Source: Acetobacter nitrogenifigens DSM 23921 = NBRC 105050 (GTDB lineage: Bacteria > Pseudomonadota > Alphaproteobacteria > Acetobacterales > Acetobacteraceae). Taken from it: 64,000 nucleotides of DNA. Shown one piece after another: positions 1-10,580 of this stretch; position 1 is the first letter of the stretch; each line of letters opens with the position of its first letter. Position numbers and translations under genes: made by a program. Where the stretch lies: positions 372,001-436,000 of the forward strand of contig NZ_AUBI01000001.1 of the NCBI RefSeq assembly GCF_000429165.1, written 5' to 3'. The notes beneath the pieces were generated by a model, which saw nothing but the letters and a program-made list of their open reading frames with translations, ran no database searches and had not been told where the DNA came from.

Positions 1-416
1 CAGCCCCGGCCGCTCCTTCTCTATCGAACGTGATCAACGAGACCTACGACTTCCGCAATGTTTCGCCCTTTGAGGGCCTACCCCTGCTTATGGCGCGTCT
101 CGAAACTCTCGCGAAGAACGAAGACGCGCATGACTGGGCTGCTGCCGATCTTGGAATCCTGCGTGGCGCCTGCCCGTTTTCGCTACACGTCACATGGCTG
201 GCCTGGAACGCGCTGCAAGGCGGCGTGACGCGAGAAGAGGCCTTTGCGCAGGAAACGCGTCTGGTGGGACATCTGCTCAACCGCCCAGATTTTATGGAGG
301 GCGTACGTGCGCGGCTCATCGACAAGGACAATGCGCCCGTCTGGAGTCCACGTTCAATCGGAGACGTGACGAGGCAGGCCGTGCTGAGTTGCTTCAATCC
401 GGATGACGCACCGTAA
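1..416 (+). CDS. Enoyl-CoA hydratase/isomerase family protein, C-terminal part (3-hydroxyisobutyryl-CoA hydrolase-like)
   Basis: The reading frame is open from the left edge (first whole codon at base 3) and stops at 414-416, so only about the last 137 residues are seen. The segment CPFSLHVTWLAWNALQGG followed by MEGVRARLIDKDNAPVWSP matches the C-terminal helical region of the ECH_2 type of the crotonase superfamily. That subgroup includes 3-hydroxyisobutyryl-CoA hydrolases of valine breakdown, which end in an 'EGVRA..IDKD..P.W' block. The catalytic Glu/Asp region lies outside the window, so hydrolase versus hydratase cannot be decided here. It converges with the TonB receptor gene downstream. 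Family assignment is fairly sure, exact substrate is inferred. Confidence 0.75.
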   Translation, partial: APAAPSLSNVINETYDFRNVSPFEGLPLLMARLETLAKNEDAHDWAAADLGILRGACPFSLHVTWLAWNALQGGVTREEAFAQETRLVGHLLNRPDFMEGVRARLIDKDNAPVWSPRSIGDVTRQAVLSCFNPDDAP

Positions 417-490
417 GACTTCTCCCGAGCGATCTAAGAACGCGCGAGCGACGAACGCGAGACGACGCCCCATCAGGGGGGGCGCTCCAA

Positions 491-522
491 CAAAAAGGCC
501 GCCATCGGAAGATGGCGGCCTT
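491..522 (-). terminator. Rho-independent terminator of the TonB receptor gene
   Basis: A perfect 12-bp inverted repeat (495-506 with 511-522, GGAA/TTCC loop) is followed on the minus strand by a T-rich run (491-496). It sits about 30 bases past the receptor stop codon. It may also serve the converging plus-strand gene. Confidence 0.8.
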
Positions 523-549
523 GCAGTCGCTCACACCAGGAACGAACGA

Positions 550-3513
550 TCAGAAGTCGAGACCGACCTGAGCGAAAACATACCGACCGATGATGGCCGA
601 GCTATAGATCGCATTGGCGGTATTGGTCGCCGCATCGAATACGAAGGGCGGTTTCTTGTCGAGAAGGTTGTTGACACCAACTTCAAAGTTCCATTTGTGC
701 AGGCGGTAGTTGACCGTCACGTCATGTGTGAAGATGCCCGGCGTCTTCCACTGTCCCGCCGTCTGGCGGTTCAGATCGTTGGTTCCATCGTTCCACACCA
801 TGCCCCCGGTGTAGTGCAGCATGTAAGTGAATGTCAGGTTATCATGCGCCCAGGACGCCGTAGTGTAGTTCGTCACACGCGGAATGCCGTTCGTGCCGCC
901 GACGCCCGACGATCCGGCAAAGAACAGCCGCCCTGCGTAATTGTACCACGGGCCGCCGGGCTCGTTCTGCTGAAGATAACTCACGATCTGCTGGAAGTTG
1001 TTTGACAGCGTCAGCACGTCGACCGGCGAAACGCGAACGTGGTAATCGAGATCAAAGTCGATGCCCGAAGTCTTCAGGCCGCCGAGATTCTCGTCCAACG
1101 TTGTGACATAATTAAGCTGCTGGTTGGAGTTTCTCGAAATCGCACTGCAATATTGCGTCGCTGTTCCCGTGTAGCATCCGTCAAGCGCGTACTGCGCGAG
1201 CACAGAGCTGATCTCGTTCTTGACGGTGTAGTGCCAGTATTCGACGGACGCCGTGAGGCCCGGAATCCAGCGCGGCGTGATGACCGTGCCGAACGTGTAG
1301 GTGCGGCCCATTTCCGGAGACAGTTTCGCGTTGCCGCCGCTGATCGCCGGCACCTGTCCCGGGTTAGCCACTTCAAAGGTCGCCGGGTTCGTAATGCCGT
1401 CTCTCTGGCAGCGGGCGATCACGTTCGCAGCAAGACCGGCGTAGGAAGACACCTGCGCGCAGGGATCGGTCGCAGCTGCGTAGCCGAGCGACTGGCCACC
1501 ATACAGCTCATAAACATTCGGCTGTCTGTAGGAGGTTCCCAAAGTGCCGCGGAAGCGGATATCGCGGGTCGGGGCCCAGTCAATCCCGACTTTCCAGTTC
1601 TGCGTGTTGCCGAACGTGTTGTAGTGTGACCAACGGCCCTGAGCGTCGACCGTAAGGTCACGAGCGAGGAATGCATTGTGCAGCAGGTTCAATTTTGCTT
1701 CGCCATAGACCTCGGTAGCATTGAAGCCACCACCGGAATAGGCCTGCGTATTGCCGGTCGTGTCGCCGGACTGCGCGAGGATATCAGGCGTATAGCTCAG
1801 CTGTTCGCTACGATGCTCAAGACCAAACGCCAGACCGAGCTGTCCGCCGTTTTCATACGGCATCTTCACGACGCGATCATTGTTCACGCGAAGGTTGAAG
1901 TCGCGCAACATATACTGCGCAGTGTCATGTTGGGTGAACTTGCCGTAATTGGCGGCCTGCGCCGACATAGGCGCGAACGGATTCTGCAGCACGCATCCGC
2001 GCTGGGAGGTGCACACCGTCGGATCATAGGTCACTGCGCTGCCCGGGTCACCAGGATCCAGCTGACGAATACCGTACTCTTCCAGAATATGGCGATAATT
2101 TCCCATATTCTCTGTATCATAACTCGCACGACTGACGCCGTACGTCATCGACGCATCGTATTCCCAGTTAGCGACGATCTTGCCATGTGCGCCGCCCATA
2201 ACCTGCAGGTTATCCACTGCAGTTTCGGAGCGACGTCCGCCAAAATCCGTATAACGCTTCTGCGTGACGACATCTTCGCCCCACGGATTATAGGGGGCGT
2301 TGCCAGGAAGGGTCAGCGGATTGGACAACGTGGACGGATAGATACTTCCTGCAACCGGCGATGCCGCCATCGACGTAGCGGCGGATTTGTGTGTGTACCG
2401 GACCTGAGCATACGGAATGAAATGGTCATTCACCCGATAATGCATGTCGCCGGATAGTGTCGAGCTTTGAAGGTAGTTCGAAAGACTTTGGTCGTTACCG
2501 TAATTATATCGATCTGCCGACGTGAAATTGTGGAAGCCTGAACCGTCGCTATTGGCTATCAAGCCAGCTCCCGGGCCGCTCAGAACACGCATGCCAGCAG
2601 AATAACCGGACCCGTAGATCGGGGGTACGCCCGGGTCGTTGGACGCCTGCACGGGATTCGCCCAGGAGCGATCCCGCTGCATGACAGGGCCCACAGTCAT
2701 GTATTGGCCGCTGATCGTAATATTTCCGCGGTCATGATCAAAATTCCAGCCTTTGTAAGCCGCAATGAGACCAGTGCGCGAATCCCCCCGGTCGGTCAGG
2801 CCACCACGGATCGTAATATTGCCTGTATTCAGGTCGTGACGCAGCTTGATGTTGATGACGCCCGCAACAGCGTCCGCACCATATAGTTCCGAGCCACCGT
2901 CTTTAAGAATTTCAACGCTGGCGATCTGCTCGACCGGGATCATGTTCATGTCGACGCAGGCGGCGTTGGGATCCTGGGTCGTACGCTTGCCGTCCACCAG
3001 AACGAGCACACGAGTGCTGCCAAGGTTACGCAGATCCGTACACGACACTCCGCCGAAACCATTGGTTTGCGTGTTCGCCGCGCCGGAGTTGCCTATCGAT
3101 GGCAAACGTTGAAGGTAATCGCCCAGAGTCACAGCGGACGTCTGTTGAATTTGCTTCGACGTGATGATCTGAACTGGGTTGGAATCGGTATTGTGCGCTG
3201 AGCGCAGAAGCGAGCCGGTCACAACAATCGCTTCGCTGCCGCCGTCCAACGAAGCTGTGGGGCGAGCGGCGGTTGCACGGTGCGCGCCCGCCACGGGAGT
3301 TAAGGCCGTCGGCGAAGACCCTGTTACAACGCGAGGGGTCTGTGTAACCGGAGTCGTTACAGAGTGGGCCTGAACATGCTTTGCTTTTTTTTGCGATGAC
3401 TTGCTTTTCGTCGCAGCATCCGCCCAGCCACTCCCGACTACGGGCATAGAAACGAGAAGCGCCGCCCCAAAGAAAAGTGAAGTTTTTTTTGTTATTGTTT
3501 TGAAATTTTCCAT
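550..3513 (-). CDS. TonB-dependent outer-membrane receptor
   Basis: 987 residues. Residues 1 to about 34 form a signal peptide (KK, hydrophobic core, ADA). A Ser/Thr/Ala-rich linker follows. Residues 93-104 (EAIVVTGSLLRS) look like the start of the plug domain, which runs to about 225 (VEQIASVEILKDGGSELYGA, VAGVINIKLR). The rest is beta-barrel with aromatic girdles, and the protein ends in Phe (QVGLDF), as outer-membrane barrels do. It would take a bulky ligand across the outer membrane using TonB/ExbBD energy. The ligand cannot be read from the sequence: no regulator, siderophore or vitamin genes lie beside it. A strong hairpin terminator follows. It diverges from selO across a gap of about 280 bases. 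Confidence 0.93.
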   Translation of the reverse strand: MENFKTITKKTSLFFGAALLVSMPVVGSGWADAATKSKSSQKKAKHVQAHSVTTPVTQTPRVVTGSSPTALTPVAGAHRATAARPTASLDGGSEAIVVTGSLLRSAHNTDSNPVQIITSKQIQQTSAVTLGDYLQRLPSIGNSGAANTQTNGFGGVSCTDLRNLGSTRVLVLVDGKRTTQDPNAACVDMNMIPVEQIASVEILKDGGSELYGADAVAGVINIKLRHDLNTGNITIRGGLTDRGDSRTGLIAAYKGWNFDHDRGNITISGQYMTVGPVMQRDRSWANPVQASNDPGVPPIYGSGYSAGMRVLSGPGAGLIANSDGSGFHNFTSADRYNYGNDQSLSNYLQSSTLSGDMHYRVNDHFIPYAQVRYTHKSAATSMAASPVAGSIYPSTLSNPLTLPGNAPYNPWGEDVVTQKRYTDFGGRRSETAVDNLQVMGGAHGKIVANWEYDASMTYGVSRASYDTENMGNYRHILEEYGIRQLDPGDPGSAVTYDPTVCTSQRGCVLQNPFAPMSAQAANYGKFTQHDTAQYMLRDFNLRVNNDRVVKMPYENGGQLGLAFGLEHRSEQLSYTPDILAQSGDTTGNTQAYSGGGFNATEVYGEAKLNLLHNAFLARDLTVDAQGRWSHYNTFGNTQNWKVGIDWAPTRDIRFRGTLGTSYRQPNVYELYGGQSLGYAAATDPCAQVSSYAGLAANVIARCQRDGITNPATFEVANPGQVPAISGGNAKLSPEMGRTYTFGTVITPRWIPGLTASVEYWHYTVKNEISSVLAQYALDGCYTGTATQYCSAISRNSNQQLNYVTTLDENLGGLKTSGIDFDLDYHVRVSPVDVLTLSNNFQQIVSYLQQNEPGGPWYNYAGRLFFAGSSGVGGTNGIPRVTNYTTASWAHDNLTFTYMLHYTGGMVWNDGTNDLNRQTAGQWKTPGIFTHDVTVNYRLHKWNFEVGVNNLLDKKPPFVFDAATNTANAIYSSAIIGRYVFAQVGLDF

Positions 3514-3792
3514 ACAGCACCGAGCTCAGGCGAGATGTGCGGACTTATCGTCCGGAATGCTCCATGCATGGCAAACATAGCGAATATGTTGCAATCGGGT
3601 AATTGACGTTCGATCGGCAGTTGTGTCGCTAAATCTCTCACTGTGATCATTTTGGCACATATTGTTACACCACGTGTCAAATTGCAGCGCGATCATGACG
3701 CTCAGCCACCCAGTCGCCATATCGCGTCGGGTAAACATGCCGGACCGCGCCATCCCGTCGCGGAGATCGAGTTTCGTAGAAGGTTTCCTACA

Positions 3793-5220
3793 ATGCCCGT
3801 TTCGCCGACTTACCGACCGGCAACCGATCACCTCTCCCTCGGCGCCGAATTCTACGACCCCGTCCAGGCCGCGCACTTCCCGCTGCACATCCTGCGCTAT
3901 CGCAACGAACGCGCCGCAGCGTCCATAGGCCTTGACGCCCTTACCGACCCGGAATGGGTCAGGCATTTCGGTCGTTTCGAGCCGTTGCCCGGTTCGCTGC
4001 CGCAACCACTTGCGCTGCGTTATCACGGTCACCAGTTCCGGCAGTACAACCCCGACCTCGGCGACGGGCGCGGCTTTCTGTTCGCGCAGCTACGAGACGA
4101 TCAGGGACGCCTTCTCGACCTTGGGACGAAAGGCAGCGGCCGGACGCCGTGGTCGCGCGGCGGCGATGGGCGGCTGACCCTGAAAGGCGGCGTGCGCGAA
4201 ATTCTCGCCGCTTCCATGCTCGGAGCTCTGGGCGTGGATACGTCACGCGCGTTCAGCCTGATCGAAACCGGCGAGGAGTTGACGCGGGGCGACGAACCGT
4301 CTCCCACGCGCTCCGCCGTGCTGGTGCGGTTGAGCCACTCCCACATCCGCATAGGCACCTTTCAGCGTCTGGCGGCGCATGAGGACGTGGAGTCCATTTC
4401 GGCACTGGTCGATTATGTGCTCACCACGTACTATCCAACCATCCCCGTAAACGACGGGGACAATCCTGCGCTCGTCATGTTCCGCGCCATCGGCGAACGT
4501 GTCGCGCGCGTCGGAGCGCAGTGGATGGCCGCCGGTTTCGTGCACGGCGTGCTGAACACGGATAACATCGCCATCACCGGCGAAAGTTTCGATTACGGCC
4601 CATGGCGTTTCCTGCCCCGTTACGATCCGAACTTCACCGCAGCGTACTTTGATCACGGCGGACTCTACAGCTATGGCCGACAACCGCAGGCGCTGATGTG
4701 GAATCTCGCGCGGCTGGCGGAATGCTTGCTGGCGCTAGCGCCGCATGAAGCGCTGAACGAAATTCTTTCCAGGTTCCCGGAAAATTACGAAGCCGAACTG
4801 GATCAGGCATGGCGAAGACGGCTCGGCGTGGCGTCGCTCGGCCCAGAAAGTGATCGAGATCTGAGGCTCGCCGTCACCGAATTCCTCGCGAACTCGTCAA
4901 TTCCCTTCCATTTTCTGCCCTATGACTGGTATGGAGGTGAAGCGTCACGCCATCGGGCCGACGCCAGTGCGCGCACACATTATTATAATGAACCGTCGTT
5001 CATCCCTGTGCGTTCACTGCTGCAATCCCGCGCGCCCGCGGCCGGCGTCGATCTGGGTCATGCGTATTTTGGGGCCGATGCGCCCTGCGACCTGCTGATC
5101 GAGACGGTCGAATCCCTTTGGTCCCATGTGGCTGAAGGCGATGACTGGGAACCACTGCGCAACATGTGGCACCGTCTCGAGGCCATGGCCGACGCCCTCA
5201 AAGCCGGATCTTCCTCATGA
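3793..5220 (+). CDS. selO: Protein adenylyltransferase SelO (YdiU family)
   Basis: 475 residues from the ATG at 3793, a usual SelO length. Longer in-frame starts upstream would add residues that do not resemble the family. SelO is a pseudokinase-fold enzyme that transfers AMP from ATP to protein hydroxyls, with a role in oxidative stress. Family blocks visible are RYHGHQF, YNPDLGDGRGFLFAQ, LDLGTKGSGRTPWSRGGDGRLTLKGG and HGVLNTDNIAI. In the last block Asp257 and, after it, Asp267 of FDYGPW correspond to the metal-binding region. The C-terminus ends GSSS, without the Sec/Cys found near the end of some homologues. The MFS gene starts 35 bases downstream on the same strand. Confidence 0.93.
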   Translation: MPVSPTYRPATDHLSLGAEFYDPVQAAHFPLHILRYRNERAAASIGLDALTDPEWVRHFGRFEPLPGSLPQPLALRYHGHQFRQYNPDLGDGRGFLFAQLRDDQGRLLDLGTKGSGRTPWSRGGDGRLTLKGGVREILAASMLGALGVDTSRAFSLIETGEELTRGDEPSPTRSAVLVRLSHSHIRIGTFQRLAAHEDVESISALVDYVLTTYYPTIPVNDGDNPALVMFRAIGERVARVGAQWMAAGFVHGVLNTDNIAITGESFDYGPWRFLPRYDPNFTAAYFDHGGLYSYGRQPQALMWNLARLAECLLALAPHEALNEILSRFPENYEAELDQAWRRRLGVASLGPESDRDLRLAVTEFLANSSIPFHFLPYDWYGGEASRHRADASARTHYYNEPSFIPVRSLLQSRAPAAGVDLGHAYFGADAPCDLLIETVESLWSHVAEGDDWEPLRNMWHRLEAMADALKAGSSS

Positions 5221-5254
5221 GGTCGGCGCGCGCGGAAAACCGTAAGGAGACGCA

Positions 5255-6742
5255 TTGTTGGAGACCACGTCCAATCCCGCAACGGCGATTTCGCCCGCCG
5301 TTACGAAGGCGGTAGACGCCGCAGAACTTTCGCCTAACGCCCGTTGGGTGCTTTGGATCGCAGCCACCGTGGCCGCCATTTGCGGCGGTCTCTATGGCTA
5401 CGATACCGGCATCATCTCTGGCGCTCTGCTATTGATGACACACGATTTCAACCTCGGCACAGGCATGCAATCGGCGGTCGCTTCGGCAATTCTCGCAGGC
5501 GCCACTATCGGCGCGGTCGGCATGGGATGGTTTTCCGAACGCTTTGGCCGCCGGACCTCCGTCATTCTGGTGACCGCCGTTTTCGTTGTCGGCGCCATAG
5601 CCTGCTCAATGGCGCCCGACGCGATCTCGCTTATCGTGGCCCGCGTGTTTCTTGGCTTCGCCGTCGGCGGCGCCACGCAGGTCGTCCCGACCTACATTTC
5701 TGAACTCGCTCCGCCCGAACGACGCGGCAATCTGGTCACCATGTTCAACGTCGCGATCGGCATTGGCATTCTGCTGGCCAATATCGTCGGTTTCGCGATG
5801 CGCGACGCCTGGGGATGGCGGCCCATGATTTCGATCGCGGCCATCCCGGCTGCGTTCGTCTTCATTTGCATGTTTTTCATGCCAAAAAGCCCTCGCTGGA
5901 CAGCGGAAAACGAGGGCGTGAAGTCCGCGGTGACTCAGCTGAGCCGTGTCCGCACATCCCGCAAGCAGATCCGGAAGGAACTGCACGAAATCCACCAAAA
6001 CGCGTCGGCGATTGAAGAGGACGAGCGTGGGTGGCGCGGCCTGTCTCACGCATGGGTACGTCCCGCGCTGATCGCGGCGCTCGGCGTCGCTTTCTTCACG
6101 CAGGCTGGCGGCCTGGAGATGATGATCTATTACACGCCGACGTTTTTGTCTGACGCAGGCTTTGGTTCCTCCTCTGCGCTTCTGGCCAGCCTTGGCGTCT
6201 CGGTCGTTTACTGCGTCATGACCCTGCTTGGGTGCCTGTTCGTCGACAGGATCGGAAGGCGACGCCTGGTGCTGATTATGGGACCGGGCTCGGTGCTCAG
6301 CCTGATCGGGCTCGGGATCATGTTCGCCGTCCACCCGGACAAAGGCTCAGTCGGCAGCTACGCCACGGTCGCCTTTCTCCTGCTGTTCATGCTGTTCAAC
6401 TCTGGCGGCATTCAGGTCGTCGGCTGGCTGCTCGGCGCAGAGATGTTTCCGTTGCCAATGCGCGGCGCCGCCACCAGCCTGCACGCGGCCGTTCTCTGGG
6501 GCAGCGATCTGCTGGTGACGTCGACAGCGCTGCTGCTCGTGCAGCTGGTTTCGCTCGGCGGCACGATGTGGGTGTACGCTGGCGTTAATCTCGCCTGCAC
6601 AGCCTTCGTCTATTTCCTTGTCCCCGAAACGGCGGGAGCGTCGCTCGAGGATATCGAAGCATCGTTGCGACGCGGAACGTTTACGCCGCGGCGCGGACAG
6701 AGTCCGGTGATCGCGCATCAGTCCGAAGCGTCCGCCGCCTGA
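5255..6742 (+). CDS. MFS sugar:proton symporter (sugar porter family)
   Basis: 495 residues with about 12 membrane segments. It carries the sugar porter signatures: GGLYGYDTGIISGALL in TM1, FSERFGRRTS after TM2, PKSPRWT before the central loop, DRIGRRRL in the second half and PETAG (usually PETKG) after TM12. The relatives are GalP/XylE/AraE-type H+ symporters of the inner membrane; the exact sugar is not predictable. The start is a TTG. AAGGAGA at 5244-5250 is close to two adjacent TTG codons (5255 and 5258), and the second has the better spacing. It may be co-transcribed with selO. A hairpin follows the stop. Confidence 0.9.
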   Translation: MLETTSNPATAISPAVTKAVDAAELSPNARWVLWIAATVAAICGGLYGYDTGIISGALLLMTHDFNLGTGMQSAVASAILAGATIGAVGMGWFSERFGRRTSVILVTAVFVVGAIACSMAPDAISLIVARVFLGFAVGGATQVVPTYISELAPPERRGNLVTMFNVAIGIGILLANIVGFAMRDAWGWRPMISIAAIPAAFVFICMFFMPKSPRWTAENEGVKSAVTQLSRVRTSRKQIRKELHEIHQNASAIEEDERGWRGLSHAWVRPALIAALGVAFFTQAGGLEMMIYYTPTFLSDAGFGSSSALLASLGVSVVYCVMTLLGCLFVDRIGRRRLVLIMGPGSVLSLIGLGIMFAVHPDKGSVGSYATVAFLLLFMLFNSGGIQVVGWLLGAEMFPLPMRGAATSLHAAVLWGSDLLVTSTALLLVQLVSLGGTMWVYAGVNLACTAFVYFLVPETAGASLEDIEASLRRGTFTPRRGQSPVIAHQSEASAA

Positions 6743-6748
6743 ATGCCG

Positions 6749-6777
6749 CCCCCCGAACGATTTGGACGTTCGGGGGA
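6749..6777 (+). terminator. Hairpin after the sugar porter gene
   Basis: A 10-bp stem (6750-6759 with 6767-6776, loop ATTTGGA) starts 7 bases after the MFS stop codon. No T-run follows, so it is a terminator-like or RNA-stabilising hairpin, not a textbook terminator. Confidence 0.5.
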
Positions 6778-6945
6778 CAGGCAGCCCCACGAACCGCCGA
6801 TCCGGTCACAAAATATTCGCGTTTGTGTCGATAATCGACCAGGAGCCAGCGTCCTGCCTTTCTGAAGGCGCCGGGATCGGGGTATGCTGGCGCTCGGCGC
6901 GTTATTTATGCGGCGCCGGTTCGCAACAGGTTCAGGATCGACCAC

Positions 6946-9792
6946 TTGGCGCGTTTAAGCCGTCTCAATACGCCCAATCTTTCTTCTCCAGCCCTTCGTT
7001 CCGCGCTGCAACGCCGGAGCGAGGAAGCTGCTGGCGTTCTGCTTTGGCTCGTCGCCCTGGCCCTGTCCTGCGCCCTGTGGAGCTACGACCCGCTCGACCC
7101 CTCGCCAGATGTTTCGACGACGCGCGTCGCGAGCAATCTTCTTGGCTGGCCGGGTTCCTACCTCTCCGACAGCCTGATCCAGGGTGTCGGCCTGGGCTCG
7201 TCGATGCTCGTTATCGGGCTCGTCGCCTGGGGATGGCGCCTGCTTCGACATCGCGGACTGAGCGTGTTTCCGGTGCGCGCAGCGGCGCTGTTGTGCTTGC
7301 CATGCGTCGTTGGAGCGCTCCTTGCCGCCGGACCGATGCTGATAACCGTCATCCATGCACCCGAATGGCCTTCTGACGCGGGGGTTGGCGGCGGCGTAGG
7401 CGCAACAATCGCCAGCAACGCGATAGCCGCCGGAACCTCCGCCATAGGCCCGGCGGGCGGCGTACTCATGTGGATTTTGGGCGGACTGCTCGCTCTCCTG
7501 CTCGCCGCTCTGGCGTTCGGGCTGGATCGACGCGAATGGTCGGCTCTGGGCCGGTTTACCGGCCGAAGCACCCTATGGCTCACTTCTCGGCCAGTCATTC
7601 TGGCGCGGCGTTATGTCGCCATGCAGCGTCGGCAGGATCAGCCCGCCAACCAAGGGACAGCGTACGCCCATGCTGGCGGCGCGACACCGTCCTATACTGG
7701 TCGCCCAATGCCGGAGACCAATTGGACTCCCCCCAGCGACGCCCGCCGCGCCGCCGTGCGTCGCAATGAGGCTCCAGCGTCATCCTCTCGTCCCGAACCC
7801 GCAGTAGCGGCTGCTGGCGCCAAGACCGCCCAGATCAACGACGAGCCCTTGCGGCTGGCCGCCCCGCAACTTGGCAGCATTACGGCGCCGTCGCCTGCGG
7901 CTTACCCGGCGGCGCGAGGGAGCGGCAGGCTGGTCGGCGTCAAGGGAGAGGAAGATGCTCCGGCGATCGCACTTCCCGGCCCGACCACGGCAGAGCCTCG
8001 GCCACAGCCGATCCATCGCGCCACTGAACCGGCCCCACACACCGCACCGGAGCCCGAAGCCTTCGACGACGAGCAACCGTACTCACCGCCTGCGCCTCAG
8101 CCGCCTCCACAGGATTACGCCCGACGAGAGCCCACACAGGCTGAGCAGCCTACGCCCGTCGCGCCTCAAGAGGCGCCCCGCAAGCCTCTGTTGACGCGCC
8201 TGTTCGGCGGGCGCGACGCCGAGGCCGGGCATGGCGACAAGGGACGCGCGCGTGATGCGACGAACCAGCCCGGCGCAGGATGGACCCTCCCTCCCGTGTC
8301 GCTGCTTCGTTCCCCGCCGCTGTCGCGCGCCGACTCAGCGCCATCCCGCGAGGCACTGGACGCAAATGCGCGCCTTCTGGAAAACGTGCTGTCAGATTTT
8401 GGCGTGCAGGGCCGGATCGTCGACATTCACCCGGGTCCGGTCGTGACGCTGTATGAACTGGAGCCTGCACCGGGCATTCGCGCGGCTCGCGTGATCGGAC
8501 TTGCCGACGACGTGGCGCGGTCGCTTTCAGTGCTGAGCGTTCGCATCGCGACGGTGCCGGGCCGCAACGTCATCGGCATCGAAGTGCCCAACGCGCTCCG
8601 TGAAACGGTCTACCTGACCGAATTGTTCGATCGGCCGGAATGGAAAAACCCAACAGGGCGACTGGAACTGGCTCTGGGCAAAGATATCGCTGGCGCAGCC
8701 GTATTCAGCGATCTCGCCAAGATGCCGCATCTGCTGGTCGCGGGCACCACTGGCTCGGGCAAATCCGTCGGGATCAACTCGATGATCTTGTCGTTGCTGT
8801 TCCGTCTTTCCCCGGACGAATGCCGCCTGATCATGATCGATCCAAAGGTGCTCGAATTGTCGATTTATGACGGCATTCCGCATCTCCTGACGCCCGTGGT
8901 CACGGAACCCAACAAGGCGGTCACTGCTCTGAAGTGGGTCGTAAGGGAAATGGACCGGCGCTATCGGGCAATGGCGCATCTGCAGGTTCGTAACATCGCC
9001 GGATATAACGAACGCGCGGCGCAGGTCCGTGATCGCGGCGAGGAAGTCACCCGCCGCGTCCAGACAGGCTACGACCCCGAGACCGGCAATCCGATCTTCG
9101 AGGAACAGTCGCTCACGCTCGACCCCCTGCCCTTCATCGTCGTGATCATCGACGAAATGGCGGATCTGATGATGACGGCTGGCAAGGAAATCGACTCTGC
9201 CGTGCAACGGCTTGCGCAGAAAGCGCGCGCCGCAGGCATCCACGTCATCATGGCGACGCAGCGCCCGTCGGTCGACGTCATCACTGGCACCATCAAGGCG
9301 AACTTCCCGACGCGAATTTCCTTCCAGGTGATCAGCAAATTCGACAGCCGCACCATCCTGGGCGAACAGGGCGCGGAGCAGTTGCTCGGACAGGGCGACA
9401 TGCTGTTCATGCAAGGCGGCGGAAGGATCACCCGCGTTCATGGTCCGTTCGTCGCGGATTCTGAAGTCGAAGCCGTGGTCTCGTTTCTCCGCGAACAGGG
9501 CGAGCCGATCTACAACGAAGACGTCATTTCGGAACGGGAGGAAGAAACCGGCGCCGCGGCGTTCGAAGGCGGAGGGGGCGGCGGCGATGGCGACGGAGGC
9601 CTCTATGACAAGGCCGTGGCCGTGGTCATTCGTGAGGGCAAGGCCTCTACATCCTTCGTGCAACGGCATCTTTCCATCGGTTATAACCGCGCCGCGAAGC
9701 TGATTGAGCAGATGGAAAAGAACAATATCGTCAGCGCGGCCGACCATGTGGGACGCCGTAAGGTTTTGATTGGACGCGGCGCCGATGACTGA
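6946..9792 (+). CDS. ftsK: DNA translocase FtsK
   Basis: 948 residues. The N-terminal part has about four membrane segments (from residue 27, [15 protein letters not shown]) that anchor it at the septum. A long Pro/Ala-rich linker covers about 230-460. The RecA-like motor follows, with Walker A GTTGSGKS near residue 600 and Walker [14 protein letters not shown] around 736. The C-terminal winged-helix gamma domain (from about 868, [30 protein letters not shown]) reads KOPS sites and contacts XerD. It pumps DNA during chromosome dimer resolution. The start is a TTG preceded by AGGA at 6934-6937 with 8-base spacing; no ATG fits in frame. The next gene overlaps its stop codon. Confidence 0.95.
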   Translation: MARLSRLNTPNLSSPALRSALQRRSEEAAGVLLWLVALALSCALWSYDPLDPSPDVSTTRVASNLLGWPGSYLSDSLIQGVGLGSSMLVIGLVAWGWRLLRHRGLSVFPVRAAALLCLPCVVGALLAAGPMLITVIHAPEWPSDAGVGGGVGATIASNAIAAGTSAIGPAGGVLMWILGGLLALLLAALAFGLDRREWSALGRFTGRSTLWLTSRPVILARRYVAMQRRQDQPANQGTAYAHAGGATPSYTGRPMPETNWTPPSDARRAAVRRNEAPASSSRPEPAVAAAGAKTAQINDEPLRLAAPQLGSITAPSPAAYPAARGSGRLVGVKGEEDAPAIALPGPTTAEPRPQPIHRATEPAPHTAPEPEAFDDEQPYSPPAPQPPPQDYARREPTQAEQPTPVAPQEAPRKPLLTRLFGGRDAEAGHGDKGRARDATNQPGAGWTLPPVSLLRSPPLSRADSAPSREALDANARLLENVLSDFGVQGRIVDIHPGPVVTLYELEPAPGIRAARVIGLADDVARSLSVLSVRIATVPGRNVIGIEVPNALRETVYLTELFDRPEWKNPTGRLELALGKDIAGAAVFSDLAKMPHLLVAGTTGSGKSVGINSMILSLLFRLSPDECRLIMIDPKVLELSIYDGIPHLLTPVVTEPNKAVTALKWVVREMDRRYRAMAHLQVRNIAGYNERAAQVRDRGEEVTRRVQTGYDPETGNPIFEEQSLTLDPLPFIVVIIDEMADLMMTAGKEIDSAVQRLAQKARAAGIHVIMATQRPSVDVITGTIKANFPTRISFQVISKFDSRTILGEQGAEQLLGQGDMLFMQGGGRITRVHGPFVADSEVEAVVSFLREQGEPIYNEDVISEREEETGAAAFEGGGGGGDGDGGLYDKAVAVVIREGKASTSFVQRHLSIGYNRAAKLIEQMEKNNIVSAADHVGRRKVLIGRGADD

Positions 9793-10555
9793 CATGCGGC
9801 GTAGTAAAGCAAAGCCCGGGAGCAGGCCGGCCGGGCAGCGTAAAGTTCCTGTGCAGCGCCATGGTGAGCGACAGGAAACCGCCCCCACGCCCGCCTTTGC
9901 GGACCTGCCCCGGCCATACGAGACGCTCTATGAAAGCCCGCGCCTGCTGGTGATCAACAAACCGGCGGGTTTGGCGTCGCATGCCGGCCCGAGCGCCACG
10001 GCCTGCGTCGAAGACTGGTTTCCGCTGATGAGCCGCCGACGAGACGGTCCCTGGCTGGCGCATCGTCTGGACACGGACACCGCTGGATGCCTCGTGATCG
10101 CGCTGCGCAAACAGGGACTTATCGACACACAGGCGTTCTTCGCGGCGGGTCGCGTACGCAAGACCTATTGGGCTGTGGTGAAGGGCACGCCCGATGCCGC
10201 TGCGGGTGAAATTGACCTGCCCCTGCTGCGCGTAACCACGCCCGGCGGATGGAAAGTCATTGCAGACAAGAAAGGCAAGCCCGCCAGAACGACATGGCGC
10301 CGCCTTTTTTCCAGTGGAGGACTTTCGCTTCTCGAGTTGACGCTACGCACGGGACGCACGCATCAGGCGCGCGTGCACTGCGCGACTCTAGGGACCCCCA
10401 TCGTCGGGGACAGCGTCTACGGCGCGCCTGACGGCCAGAAACTGCATCTGCTCAGCCGGGAACTGCATCTTCCCTTTACGCCACCGATCGACGCCATAGC
10501 CCCGCCGCCGCCGCATATGCTCGCCACGCTCAATCGGATCGGCTGGCAGGGCTGA
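9785..10555 (+). CDS. RluA-family RNA pseudouridine synthase
   Basis: 256 residues from the ATG at 9785, which overlaps the ftsK stop codon; this suggests translational coupling. The core starts near residue 45 ([23 protein letters not shown]). The catalytic motif is HRLDTDTAG with Asp96, the residue that attacks uracil C1' in this superfamily. Further family blocks are [27 protein letters not shown] and [12 protein letters not shown]. There is no N-terminal S4 domain, which resembles the short RluA/TruC-like members. The modified RNA position cannot be told from sequence. Confidence 0.88.
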   Translation: MTDMRRSKAKPGSRPAGQRKVPVQRHGERQETAPTPAFADLPRPYETLYESPRLLVINKPAGLASHAGPSATACVEDWFPLMSRRRDGPWLAHRLDTDTAGCLVIALRKQGLIDTQAFFAAGRVRKTYWAVVKGTPDAAAGEIDLPLLRVTTPGGWKVIADKKGKPARTTWRRLFSSGGLSLLELTLRTGRTHQARVHCATLGTPIVGDSVYGAPDGQKLHLLSRELHLPFTPPIDAIAPPPPHMLATLNRIGWQG

Positions 10556-10580
10556 CGGACCGACTGCCCGCAGACACGTC

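Noticed and set aside
8527-9888. 453-codon open frame on the minus strand inside ftsK
   Set aside because: Antisense shadow of a strongly conserved FtsK motor; its translation has no domain likeness.
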